A stretch of DNA of 64,000 nt, from positions 357,806 to 421,805 of the forward strand of contig NZ_JAPIVP010000003.1 of the NCBI RefSeq assembly GCF_026239555.1. Reading direction: 5' to 3'. Every line of letters begins with the position of its first letter. Within the stretch, counting starts at the first letter, position 1. A model generated the notes under the pieces. That model worked only from the letters and a program-made list of their open reading frames with translations, made no database searches and was not told the origin of the DNA. Below, piece after piece: positions 51,147 through 60,500 of this stretch. The stretch is from Pedobacter sp. PF22-3 (GTDB lineage Bacteria; Bacteroidota; Bacteroidia; Sphingobacteriales; Sphingobacteriaceae). A program made the position numbers and the translations under genes.

Positions 51147-52160
51147 TTAACCTCTTCCAGCTCTTGATGGTCTTGAACCACCGCCGCCTCCACCACCAGT
51201 AGAGCCGCCACCGCCGCCGCCATATGATGATGGTGGAGGAGAATAACTTGGTCTGCTTTCGGTTCTGGCAGGAGGAGTATAGCCTTCATTTCTGGTAGGT
51301 CTGCTGCTTTGTGAACCTTGTTGAGGTGAATAATTATTATTTCTGGTTGGTCTGCCACTTTGCATGCCATCATTTTGAGTATAACCACCCTGATTTCTTA
51401 CCGGCCTTCCAGCGTTGTTATTTGGTGAATAAGATATGCCATTCTGATTAACTATTCCACTTCTACTAGGTCTGCCAACATTACCACTATTTCCATTGCC
51501 GTATCTAGGTACACCTCTGTCATTACTTCCAGGCCTAGGTCTGAAATTGTTATTGGTGTACACGCCACCGCCATAGTATCCTCCACCGATACCCCAGCCT
51601 CCGCCGTAATATCCGCCGCCCCAACCATAACGATCGTAGTATGAATAAGGACCCCAGGCGTTCCAGCCCCATGGATTGTTCCATCCAAAGCCATAGTTAC
51701 CATAAGCATATGGGTTATTCCACATGCTGCCGAAGCCCCATCCACCACCATAACCGAAGCCACCGCCCCATCCTAAACCGTAACCACTATTCCAACCTAA
51801 ACCAATGCCTAAATAATTGGAAGGTCCGTAGCTGCTGCCGTAATAATAATTATCAAAATAAGGATCATAATAGCCCTGAAAGCTGTATCCATTATGGAAG
51901 CGGTTTATCCTTGAGGAATAATCCATGTCGTAATATGGGTTACTTGTGCCATAATACTCATCATATTCTTCCTGACCGCTGTTTTGATTCTGTGCCTGTT
52001 GATTTTGAGAAGGAAGAACAACCTCCACTTCTCTTGCCTTAGCTACAGAATTATACACATCATCAACTGGCTTAGTTTGAGCCAATTTTGATGTTGAGCA
52101 TGAGGCCACCAGTCCTGCAGTGGCAATCATGACAATGGGTAAAAATTGAATTGGTTTCAT
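51147..52160 (-). CDS. Gly/Tyr/Asn-rich outer-membrane lipoprotein
   Basis: The 337-residue precursor has lipobox LVASC (Cys21). An acidic Gln/Asn segment comes first, then a Gly/Tyr/Trp/Asn-rich stretch (about 115-200, such as GLGWGGGFGYGGGWGFG). After it comes a basic part with repeats of GRP(T/S/V)RN (VGRPSRSG, AGRPVRNQG, SGRPTRNNN, SSRPTRNEG), and a Pro/Ser/Gly tail ending RPSRAGRG. The composition suggests an extended, possibly self-associating surface protein. Such proteins are sometimes mislabelled in databases as vitellogenin or prolyl-tRNA synthetase. It is probably cotranscribed with the FadL-like gene. Confidence 0.85.
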   Translation of the reverse strand: MKPIQFLPIVMIATAGLVASCSTSKLAQTKPVDDVYNSVAKAREVEVVLPSQNQQAQNQNSGQEEYDEYYGTSNPYYDMDYSSRINRFHNGYSFQGYYDPYFDNYYYGSSYGPSNYLGIGLGWNSGYGLGWGGGFGYGGGWGFGSMWNNPYAYGNYGFGWNNPWGWNAWGPYSYYDRYGWGGGYYGGGWGIGGGYYGGGVYTNNNFRPRPGSNDRGVPRYGNGNSGNVGRPSRSGIVNQNGISYSPNNNAGRPVRNQGGYTQNDGMQSGRPTRNNNYSPQQGSQSSRPTRNEGYTPPARTESRPSYSPPPSSYGGGGGGSTGGGGGGGSRPSRAGRG

Positions 52161-52356
52161 TGTGTTTATATTTAGTTGTGTGTGTTTACCTATTTAATAA
52201 ACCAATCAAAAGTAACTAATTATTGCCTATTTTTTAATTCAAAGAACAGGCATAAAATAATTGAGGTTATTGTTAATCGTTTGTAGGCATAAATTTATAA
52301 ATTTGCCATCTAATTTTACACTTTTTAACGTACAAATTACGTTCCAAATACATAAG

Positions 52357-53829
52357 ATGAGCAAAGAAATTACAAGTAGAGAAGCGGATTATTCCCAGTG
52401 GTATAATGATATCGTGTTAAAAGCAGATTTGGCAGAGCACTCTGCTGTGCGTGGTTGTATGGTTATAAAGCCAAATGGCTATGCTATATGGGAAAAAATG
52501 CAGGCCATACTCGATAAAATGTTCAAAGATACAGGACACCAAAATGCTTATTTTCCATTATTCATCCCAAAGTCATTTTTCTCTAAGGAAGCATCTCATG
52601 TTGAGGGTTTTGCAACAGAATGTGCCGTTGTAACACATTATCGATTAAAAAATGATGGTAATGGCAATATCATAGTTGATGAAACTGCCAAATTGGAAGA
52701 AGAATTAATCGTCCGTCCAACTTCAGAAACCATTATATGGAATACCTATAAGGGATGGATCCAATCCTACCGTGATTTACCAATACTCATTAACCAATGG
52801 GCAAACGTGGTAAGGTGGGAAATGCGTACCCGGTTATTTCTACGAACAGCAGAATTTTTATGGCAGGAGGGGCATACCGCACACGCAACCGCAGAAGAGG
52901 CGATTGAGGAAACGGAACGCATGTTGCATATTTATGCCGATTTTGCAGAAAATTGGTTAGCTGTGCCGGTAATCAGAGGCCGTAAATCACCGAATGAGCG
53001 TTTTGCAGGTGCTTTAGATACATATTGCATTGAGGCTTTAATGCAGGATGGTAAGGCTTTACAGGCTGGTACATCACACTTTTTAGGTCAGAATTTTGCA
53101 AAAGCTTTTGATGTTAAATTTACTGGCAAAGATGGAAAGCTGGATTATGTTTGGGCTACTTCATGGGGCGTTTCTACCCGTTTAATGGGCGCATTAATTA
53201 TGGCACATAGCGATGATTCTGGATTGATTATCCCGCCAAAACTAGCTCCAATCCAAGTGGTTATTGTTCCAATTTATAAAAGTGATGAAGATCTTTCTAA
53301 AATCTCCTCATACGTTAATGAGCTAAGCTTACGTTTAAGAGGTATGGGGATATCGGTTAAATATGATGATCGTGACACACAACGTCCGGGCTTTAAATTT
53401 GCAGATTACGAAATGAAAGGTGTGCCAGTGCGCATTGCGATTGGTGGCCGTGATCTGGAAAATAAAACAGTTGAAATTGCCCGTAGAGATACCAAAGTTA
53501 AACAAACGGTACCGCAGGAAGGCCTGGATATTTACATTGTCAAATTGTTGGAAGATATTCAGCAAAGCATGTTCAATAAGGCATTGGCTTATCGGGATGA
53601 GCATATTACCGAAGCTAACAGCTACGAAGAGTTTCAGGAATTGTTAGATACCAAGGCAGGTTTTATTTCCGCACATTGGGATGGAACGCCAGAAACGGAG
53701 CAAAAAATTAAAGAGGAAACAAAAGCAACCATCCGTTGTATTCCTTTAGATAATAAATTGGAAGATGGTGTTTGTATTTATTCAGGAAAACCATCTATCC
53801 AGAGAGTACTTTTTGCACGAGCATATTAG
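52357..53829 (+). CDS. proS: Proline-tRNA ligase, archaeal/eukaryal type (ProS type 3)
   Basis: The 490-residue enzyme charges tRNA-Pro. It has the class II motifs: motif 1 region [14 protein letters not shown], motif 2 [29 protein letters not shown], and motif 3 [21 protein letters not shown]. An anticodon-binding domain follows (about 275-380: [41 protein letters not shown]), and then the C-terminal zinc-binding-like domain ending RVLFARAY. The bacterial INS editing domain is absent. The start is at MSKEITSRE, 32 codons inside the open frame. Confidence 0.95.
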   Translation: MSKEITSREADYSQWYNDIVLKADLAEHSAVRGCMVIKPNGYAIWEKMQAILDKMFKDTGHQNAYFPLFIPKSFFSKEASHVEGFATECAVVTHYRLKNDGNGNIIVDETAKLEEELIVRPTSETIIWNTYKGWIQSYRDLPILINQWANVVRWEMRTRLFLRTAEFLWQEGHTAHATAEEAIEETERMLHIYADFAENWLAVPVIRGRKSPNERFAGALDTYCIEALMQDGKALQAGTSHFLGQNFAKAFDVKFTGKDGKLDYVWATSWGVSTRLMGALIMAHSDDSGLIIPPKLAPIQVVIVPIYKSDEDLSKISSYVNELSLRLRGMGISVKYDDRDTQRPGFKFADYEMKGVPVRIAIGGRDLENKTVEIARRDTKVKQTVPQEGLDIYIVKLLEDIQQSMFNKALAYRDEHITEANSYEEFQELLDTKAGFISAHWDGTPETEQKIKEETKATIRCIPLDNKLEDGVCIYSGKPSIQRVLFARAY

Positions 53830-53837
53830 GTAGCTTT

Positions 53838-53936
53838 AGATAGGAGATATGAGATATGAGATGTGAGATTTGAGAAAAAACTCATATCTCAAATCTATTG
53901 TCTCAAATCTATTACCCACATCTCAAATCTTAAAAA
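53838..53936. repeat. Stuttering GAGATATGAGAT repeat that folds back on itself
   Basis: Variants of GAGATATGAGATGTGAGATTTGAG are followed, after an A run, by their reverse complements (CTCATATCTCAAATCTATTG, TCTCAAATCTATTACCCACA, TCTCAAATCT). The result is a long imperfect hairpin filling the gap between proS and the next gene. Confidence 0.65.
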
Positions 53937-53937
53937 A

Positions 53938-55077
53938 ATGAAATTCGCAACAAAAGCCATACATGCGGGCCAAGAGCCTGATCCAACCACTGGTGCGGTA
54001 ATGACACCAATTTATCAAACCTCTACCTATTGGCAAAAATCTCCTGGAGATAACAAGGGGTATGAGTATTCGAGAGGTACCAATCCAACGCGTAAAGCAC
54101 TTGAAGATTGTTTAGCTGCTTTGGAAAATGCCAAATATGGCTTAGCTTTTTCCAGTGGGATGGGGGCTACAGATGCCGTATTGAAATTATTGCAGCCTGG
54201 CAATGAGGTGATTACCGGAAATGATCTTTATGGTGGTTCATACCGTATTTTTACTAAAATTTATACCAAATACGGAATCAAATTCCATTTTCTGGATCTT
54301 TCTAAGCCGGAAAATATGCTGCCTTATGTTAATGATAAGACAAAATTGGTTTGGATAGAAACACCTACCAATCCAACCATGCAGATTATTGATATTGAAG
54401 GGGTAGCAAAAATCACCAAAGAGAAAAATTTAATCTTAACTGTTGACAATACTTTCGCATCGCCATACCTGCAAAACCCTATCGATTTAGGCGCTGATAT
54501 AGTGATGCATTCGGTAACCAAGTATATCGGCGGCCATTCTGATGTAGTAATGGGTGCTTTGTTAACCAATAATGATCAATTGTACAAAGACCTCTGGTTT
54601 ATTTACAATGCCTGCGGTGCAACCCCAGGTCCGCAAGATGCTTTTTTGGTTTTAAGAGGCATTAAAACACTTCATCTCCGAATGAAAGCACATTGCGAAA
54701 ATGGGGAACGTATTGCACATTATTTAAAAGCACATCCCAAAGTTGATAAAATTTACTGGCCGGGTTTTGAAGATCATCCAAACCATGATGTGGCTAAAAA
54801 ACAGATGCGTGGCTTTGGAGGCATGATTTCGATTACCTTAAAAGGTGCTGATCTGGAAGAAACATTCAGGATTTCCTCTAATTTTAAAGTGTTTACGCTT
54901 GCTGAATCTTTAGGCGGCGTAGAATCACTGATCAATCACCCGGCTACCATGACGCATGGCTCTATTCCAAAAGAAGAAAGAGAAAAGGTTGGCGTTACCG
55001 ATAACCTACTTCGTTTAAGCGTTGGGGTTGAAGATATCGATGATCTTTTGGAAGATCTGGAAAGCGCATTGGCCTAA
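53938..55077 (+). CDS. Cys/Met-metabolism PLP enzyme (cystathionine gamma-synthase-like)
   Basis: The 379-residue protein belongs to the trans-sulfuration family. Visible motifs are KFATKAIHAGQEPDPTTGAV, the YEYSRGTNPTR block, FSSGMGATDAVLKLL, and the PLP lysine Lys195 in MHSVTKYIGGHSDVVMG. The C-terminal SLGGVESLINHPATMTHGSIP region, which contacts substrate, is also present. Family members are cystathionine gamma-synthase, gamma-lyase and beta-lyase, which are hard to separate by sequence. The start is placed at MKFATK because the open frame upstream covers the repeat tract. Confidence 0.92.
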   Translation: MKFATKAIHAGQEPDPTTGAVMTPIYQTSTYWQKSPGDNKGYEYSRGTNPTRKALEDCLAALENAKYGLAFSSGMGATDAVLKLLQPGNEVITGNDLYGGSYRIFTKIYTKYGIKFHFLDLSKPENMLPYVNDKTKLVWIETPTNPTMQIIDIEGVAKITKEKNLILTVDNTFASPYLQNPIDLGADIVMHSVTKYIGGHSDVVMGALLTNNDQLYKDLWFIYNACGATPGPQDAFLVLRGIKTLHLRMKAHCENGERIAHYLKAHPKVDKIYWPGFEDHPNHDVAKKQMRGFGGMISITLKGADLEETFRISSNFKVFTLAESLGGVESLINHPATMTHGSIPKEEREKVGVTDNLLRLSVGVEDIDDLLEDLESALA

Positions 55078-55083
55078 AATTAC

Positions 55084-55118
55084 AATCGGGTATTATGGTT
55101 AACATTTGCCCGATTTTT
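55084..55118 (+). terminator. Terminator of the PLP enzyme gene
   Basis: AATCGGG and CCCGATT pair across an 18-base loop and are followed by TTTTTA, directly after the stop codon. Confidence 0.75.
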
Positions 55119-55292
55119 TATTTTTTGTAAAGCAAGTACTGTGCTAATTTAATGTTCATCCGGCTTTACACTTAATCTTTTTTGTTGAAGTGCTTCATTC
55201 ATTAAAACCCAAAAAAACAAAAAAGGATACCGTTTCAATCCGGTTTAGGTAGTCATTGTTGTGCTGCTATTTTCGTTTAAATAATTATTTAT

Positions 55293-56141
55293 ATGCAATT
55301 TCTGGAACTGAAAAATTTTCTGGACCGTAAAGTTGAGCAGTATAATCAGCCTAATTTTATCGCAAACGATCCGGTTTGCATTCCACATCTTTTTGATGAA
55401 AAACAGGATATCGAAATTGCTGGTTTTTTTGCTGCGGTTTTGGCCTGGGGGCAACGGAAAACGATTATCAATAAATGCCGGGAGCTGCTTAACCGGATGG
55501 ATAATGCGCCTTATGATTTTGTGCTTCACCACAGTGATGATGATTTAAAGCGTTTGCTGAATTTTAAACACCGCACCTTTAACGATACAGATCTTCTTTA
55601 TTTTATTTCTTTTTTTAAAATGCATTACAGCCTTTTCGATAGTTTAGAAAAGGCTTTTTTACCTAAACAGGAAGTTTTTCTTGATGCCCATCTGGAGATC
55701 GCTGATGGAGGAGCGGCATATCCTGCTTCTGAGGTTTATTTGGCAGGACAGCCCCAGGTTTCTATAGAGCAGTGCCTCAATTATTTCAGACAGTATTTTT
55801 TTTCATTGGACGACTTTCCGCACCGCACTAAAAAGCACATTTCTTCACCACAGCAAAAATCAACCTGCAAGCGCTTGAACATGTTTTTAAGGTGGATGGT
55901 GAGGACTGATAACAATGGTGTTGATTTTGGAATCTGGAATACGATAAAGCCTAAAGATTTGATTTGTCCATGCGATGTGCATGTAGATAGGGTAGGGCGC
56001 TTGTTAGGTCTCATTAACCGAAAGCAAACGGATTGGTTAACTGCTGTAGAATTAACTACTCAATTGAAGGAATTTGATCCATTGGATCCGGTTAAGTACG
56101 ATTTTGCTTTGTTTGGTCTTGGCGTTGAGAAAGAATTTTAA
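55293..56141 (+). CDS. TIGR02757-family protein
   Basis: The 282-residue protein starts MQFLELKNFLDRKVEQYN and has the pattern of the TIGR02757 family (FFAAVLAWGQRKTIINKCRELL, LLYFISFFKMHY, LNMFLRWMVRTDNNGVDFGIWN, CPCDVHVDRVGRLLGL). The family is restricted mainly to Bacteroidota and its relatives. Its helical fold and the late CDVHVDRV / KYDFALFGLG blocks resemble HhH-GPD DNA glycosylases, so a role in DNA repair is possible but not shown. Confidence 0.85.
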   Translation: MQFLELKNFLDRKVEQYNQPNFIANDPVCIPHLFDEKQDIEIAGFFAAVLAWGQRKTIINKCRELLNRMDNAPYDFVLHHSDDDLKRLLNFKHRTFNDTDLLYFISFFKMHYSLFDSLEKAFLPKQEVFLDAHLEIADGGAAYPASEVYLAGQPQVSIEQCLNYFRQYFFSLDDFPHRTKKHISSPQQKSTCKRLNMFLRWMVRTDNNGVDFGIWNTIKPKDLICPCDVHVDRVGRLLGLINRKQTDWLTAVELTTQLKEFDPLDPVKYDFALFGLGVEKEF

Positions 56142-56242
56142 TTATAAGTGAATAAAAACTTCTTTTTTAAAATCTATGTTGTTATTATTATTGCGTAATT
56201 CTCTTATTTAGAGATGTCGTCTATCCAAACCGTAATTTTTTT

Positions 56243-56857
56243 ATGATCGCAGTTAATTTATCTGATGTGGACAGGTGGAAGAAATATAATAGTGTTTCGC
56301 CGCTTATCGCTTTTTTTAAAAATTTCAACCCGTTAAATGAGGAGATAGAAAAGCGCATAAATCAACATACATTTCCGGTCAGTTATAAAAAGAATAAATA
56401 TCTGGTTTCGCCAGGTGATCCAAATAAATTCCTGTTTTTAATTGTAAAAGGAATAGTTAGGGGATTTATAAAAGATGGCGATGCTGAAATTACCACCTGG
56501 ATTTCAAAAGAAGATGAAGTGGTAGGAACAATACGCAATTTATGGGTAGAAAGCGATTCAGAGGAGTATCTACAGGCATTGGAAGATGTAGACTTAATTG
56601 CCATTCCGCATGTTTTATCAAATTATCTGTTTGAAAACTTTACAGAAGCGAACATTGTGGGTAGAAAGATGATGGAGTTATATTACCGTTCGGCAGAGGA
56701 GCGTGCATATATTTGCAGAATTTCCTCGTCTGAAAAAAGATATAAACGATTCTTAACTTCTTTTCCGGATCTGATCAACCGGGTTTCTTTAAAATATATA
56801 GCTTCTTTCCTCGCCATCAGATTGGAAACATTGAGCCGTATCCGGACCAGGATCTAA
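56243..56857 (+). CDS. Crp/Fnr-family transcription regulator (paralogue 2)
   Basis: The 204-residue protein has the same layout as the regulator at 10445: an N-terminal cNMP-binding-like domain (FPVSYKKNKYLVSPGDPNKFLFLIVKG) and a C-terminal HTH (VSLKYIASFLAIRLETLSRIR). Identity by eye is near one half across the full length, with no gaps of note. The two are 46 kb apart and therefore not a recent tandem copy. Ligand and targets are unknown. Confidence 0.88.
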   Translation: MIAVNLSDVDRWKKYNSVSPLIAFFKNFNPLNEEIEKRINQHTFPVSYKKNKYLVSPGDPNKFLFLIVKGIVRGFIKDGDAEITTWISKEDEVVGTIRNLWVESDSEEYLQALEDVDLIAIPHVLSNYLFENFTEANIVGRKMMELYYRSAEERAYICRISSSEKRYKRFLTSFPDLINRVSLKYIASFLAIRLETLSRIRTRI

Positions 56858-57210
56858 TCCAATCTTCGATCAAATCATTCTTAAGAAATTTCCGTAGTTA
56901 TTTAATTTTAACGTAGGGAACTTGTGCCCTATCGATGATCATTTTATGATTTTAGGAGATTAATTCAGGTTTTAAATCTGTATTATTAATAATACAGATT
57001 TAAAATTATTGTTGATTTTTGTCAAAAAAACAGCTTTTTAAGCATTCATGGCCATTAAAGAGCAGAGTCATCTTATCTTTTTTCCTTTATTTTGTAGTAT
57101 TGAAAAGACAGTTTTTGGTTTTTTAAGTTGCAATTTGCTTCCTCTTTAATCTTCAAAACTGGTTTTTAAAACATTGTCTGTCTCCTATAAAGTATGTTCA
57201 TTTTCTGTAA
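56858..57210. other. Intergenic region with no gene seen
   Basis: About 350 AT-rich bases follow the Crp/Fnr gene. AATCTGTATTATTAATAATACAGATT (56973-56998 region) is a perfect palindrome-like inverted repeat, which could be an operator or terminator. Nothing else was recognised. Confidence 0.4.
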
Positions 57211-57258
57211 AAAATCCTCGCCTGATTGGCTAACAGCTAAGCAGAGGATTTGTTTTAA
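57211..57258. terminator. Hairpin upstream of the giant surface protein
   Basis: AAATCCTC (57212-57219) pairs with GAGGATTT (57244-57251), with a partly self-complementary loop (GGCTAACAGCTAAGC) and TTTT soon after. It may terminate upstream transcripts or act in the leader of the giant gene. Confidence 0.5.
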
Positions 57259-57351
57259 GAAACCCTAACTTTTTCTAGACATAGTGCTCATCAAATGAGA
57301 AAATTTTAAGCAATATAAGCAATAACTACCAAAATATCCCACAGTGGAAAA

Positions 57352-57525
57352 TGAATAAATTGATACAGCTCATCTCTTCAAGTTACCTCAAAGAAAACTA
57401 TTTTAAACTAATAATCTTTTCATTGTTTTGTATGTTTTTTGCCTCTTCAGTTAGTGCACAGACTTACAAGAAACATTATATTGCTCCTGCTCCATGGCAG
57501 TACTTTACGGTGGCGAATGAATTAA
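57352..57525 (+). CDS. Out-of-frame signal-peptide start of the giant surface protein
   Basis: An ATG at 57352 opens [23 protein letters not shown], a typical start of a long Bacteroidota signal peptide. It then leaves the correct frame and stops at 57525 after 57 residues. The expected continuation, [18 protein letters not shown], lies in another frame from 57420. One extra base in the TTT at 57418-57420 would join the two. Confidence 0.6.
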
Positions 57526-60500
57526 TCGTTTCTACAGTGAGTACAACACCGATTTCTGTTACCGTAAAAAAAAGTGATGGAACTTTAATTACCACGTTGA
57601 ATAATGTGGTGGCAGGTACGCCGGCTAAATACAGATTTTCTGGTGCAGTTACCAGTTTTCCTTATTTTAATTTAAATACAAATATCAAAGCTGCCGGACT
57701 TATCGTAGAGGCTGCTTCAGCAATCAGCGTTAATATCAGGAACGTAGCATCCGATCAAAGTAACGATGATTATATCAAAGGTAATTCTTCCCTTTTCAGT
57801 TTTGGCGATGCGGCGATAGGAAATAAATTCAGGGTAGGTTATTATCGTGACGGTGAAATTTACACCAGTAACAATCCAAATTATTCCACAAGGCAGCATA
57901 AACCTGTTTACAGTGTGATGGCGATTGAAAATAGCACGGTTGTAAGTATAAACGGCGTGGCAACCACAACGTTAAATGCAGGGCAGAGTTACTTGTTTAC
58001 AGCGGCTATGGGATCACTGGTTGAAACATCGGGACCAGCAGTGATGAATACCAGTGCGCAATTTGATGCACCAACCTATACCACAGAGTGTTATGATGGT
58101 GCGAGTAATCCGGTACCGCCCTTAACAGCGTTAGGGAACGAGTATGTAGTAGTCAGGGGTGCGGGAAATAACATTGCAGAACAAACTACGGTAATTGCGT
58201 CGGAAGCCAATACATCCATCACCGTTTACAATTTTAATACAGCAGGTATTTTACAGAGTACAAATACCTATAATTTGATTGCAGCAGGAAGTTTTGTAAC
58301 CTTTCCAAATGGAATTGCAGGGGCAGGAAACAATAATCATCAGGACGGACAGGTTTACTCTTCAAGCCGGATTGTGTCCAATAAAAATGTAGTAGCTTAT
58401 TCAGGTACCGCGCAAAATTGTGAGGTGGATGTGGCTACGCTGGCACCGATTTCTTCTTGCGGAGGATCAAAAAGAGTGGAAACAGTAAAATTCCGCGATT
58501 TAAACGAAAGTAGAGACCTGCCATACTTCTCTTATATTATTTTACAGGATCCTAATGCTGTCGTATGGTTGTCGACGGATAATGGTTACACCAATAAAAA
58601 TATTGAAACCATTGCAGGCGTTGGGGTTAGAAGACAAATGGGTTCGACCGGGCAGTATATCATTGACTTTGATAATGATGAAATTGGAAATCCAAATGTC
58701 ATAAGCCTTAGCAGTACTTCCAGGTTAACTGTTAATATGGTTCAGCAGGGCGGAGGATTTTCGATGTCGAATTTTCTTTCACCTTTTCCGGAAAAGGCAT
58801 TGAAACCAACTTTCACACAAACTGATTGTGCTTCGGCCCTGTTAACCGCCGATCCTTCAAGTATTGCCCCTTTTCAGTGGTATTTAGATGGAGTTGCTAT
58901 TCCTGGCGCCGTCAATAATACGTATGTGGCACCGGTTTCGGGAACATATACGGTAACTTCGAAATTAGATTGCGGAATGAGTGCACAATCTTTACCGATT
59001 ACTGTTGCTTTATGTAACGTCGACCTGATAGGAGGTAAAACGGTTAGCGATCCTTCTCCGGGACTTGGAACAACTGTTACTTTTACAGTAACAATTAAAA
59101 ACTCAAATGTTGCTTCAGGTACGGTTACCGGAACTGGAAATGCGATTGGGGTTTCTGCTACGGATTTATTGCCTGCAGGATATACTTATGTTTCAAGCAC
59201 AGCCAGTACCGGTACTTCTTACAATCCATCTACGGGTTTATGGTCGATAGGAGCAATGGCGGCAGGAGAAACTAAAACATTAACCATTAACGCAAAGGTG
59301 GTTTCATCAAGTGTTACGGATGCCTATAAAAATACAGTAACCGTTACGGGTCCACAGAACGACCCTGTTTTGAGCAACAATACCGCATCAGCTACAGTTA
59401 CTCCTGCTAATATTTCGCTGTACAGTGGAAATGACGCACAGGTAATCTGTAAAGGGAGTGCCATTACCGATGTAGTATATCAGTTAACAGGAAATCCGGT
59501 TTCGGCTGTAGTGACTAACCTGCCAGCAGGTACAAACGGTAATTATGATGCTGCTACAAAAAGAATTACCATAACGGGGATACCAACAGTTCCGGTAACT
59601 GGATCTCAAACCTATACCTATACAGTTATTGCCGATTACGGTTTATCATCAATTACTACAAATGGGAAGATTACGGTTGTCGGAACACTTGGTACACCAG
59701 TATTTGCAAGAGGGGCAACATCTACCAGATGTCAGGGATCAGGAGTAGAAAGTTATGTGGCAGCTGCTGCAAATAGTAATTCAATCAGTTATAGTATATC
59801 TCCTTCAGGCGCAGGGGTCATTAATTCGGCAACAGGCGAGGTAACCTGGTCGGCTGGTTATAGTGGTACTGCAACCATTACCGCATCAGCAACTAACACC
59901 TGCGGAACGCAAACGGCAAACCATACGGTAACGGTTACCTCAACAGGAACAATAACAGGTTCTGCAACGCAATGTTCTGGATCAAACGGAACCTTAACTT
60001 TAACCGGTGCACCTACAACTGTTGTGCGTTGGGAATCATCAACAGATAATGGCATCAGCTGGACACCAATTTCAAATACGACGACGACGTTAAACTATAC
60101 CAACATTCAGGCTACCACAATTTACCATGCAATTGTTTCTGGTAACGGTTGTACCAATGCCATTTCTGGAGCAGCAACGGTAACCGTAACGCCGCGTCCG
60201 GTAATTACAAATCAAACTTATTATGTCTGCAAAACTGGTAGCTTTAGTTTTAGTCCGGTTTATGCGCCAAACGGAACAACTTATACCTGGTCGGCTCCCA
60301 TACTTTCATCATCAAACCTTACTGGCGGAACAGCCGGTACAGGTCAGTCTTCTGTAAATCAAACCTTAACCAATTCAGGTACAACATTGCAGATGGCAAC
60401 CTATACGGTTACACCAACTTACTCGGGGTGTGCAGGTAATACTTTTACTATAACGGTATATGTAGTGCCTACGCTTACTGCTTCGGCAACCGGAACAACC

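Noticed and set aside
51134..51763. Frames of 84 and 103 codons overlapping the Gly/Tyr-rich lipoprotein
   Set aside because: Both are other-frame readings of a repetitive, GC-richer coding sequence, giving His/Ala/Val- and Met/Val-rich nonsense.
55200..55240. Possible minus-strand terminator (AAAAAACAAAAAAGGATACC)
   Set aside because: No leftward gene ends here. It resembles the terminator arm at 44294-44325 in reverse but its own stem is poor; left as an orphan fragment.
57405..57431. TTG at 57423 or ATG at 57432 as the natural start of the giant protein
   Set aside because: Either would leave a signal peptide of 9-12 residues with no positive charge, while a proper start lies upstream in another frame. 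57432 is used only as the first ATG of the open frame.
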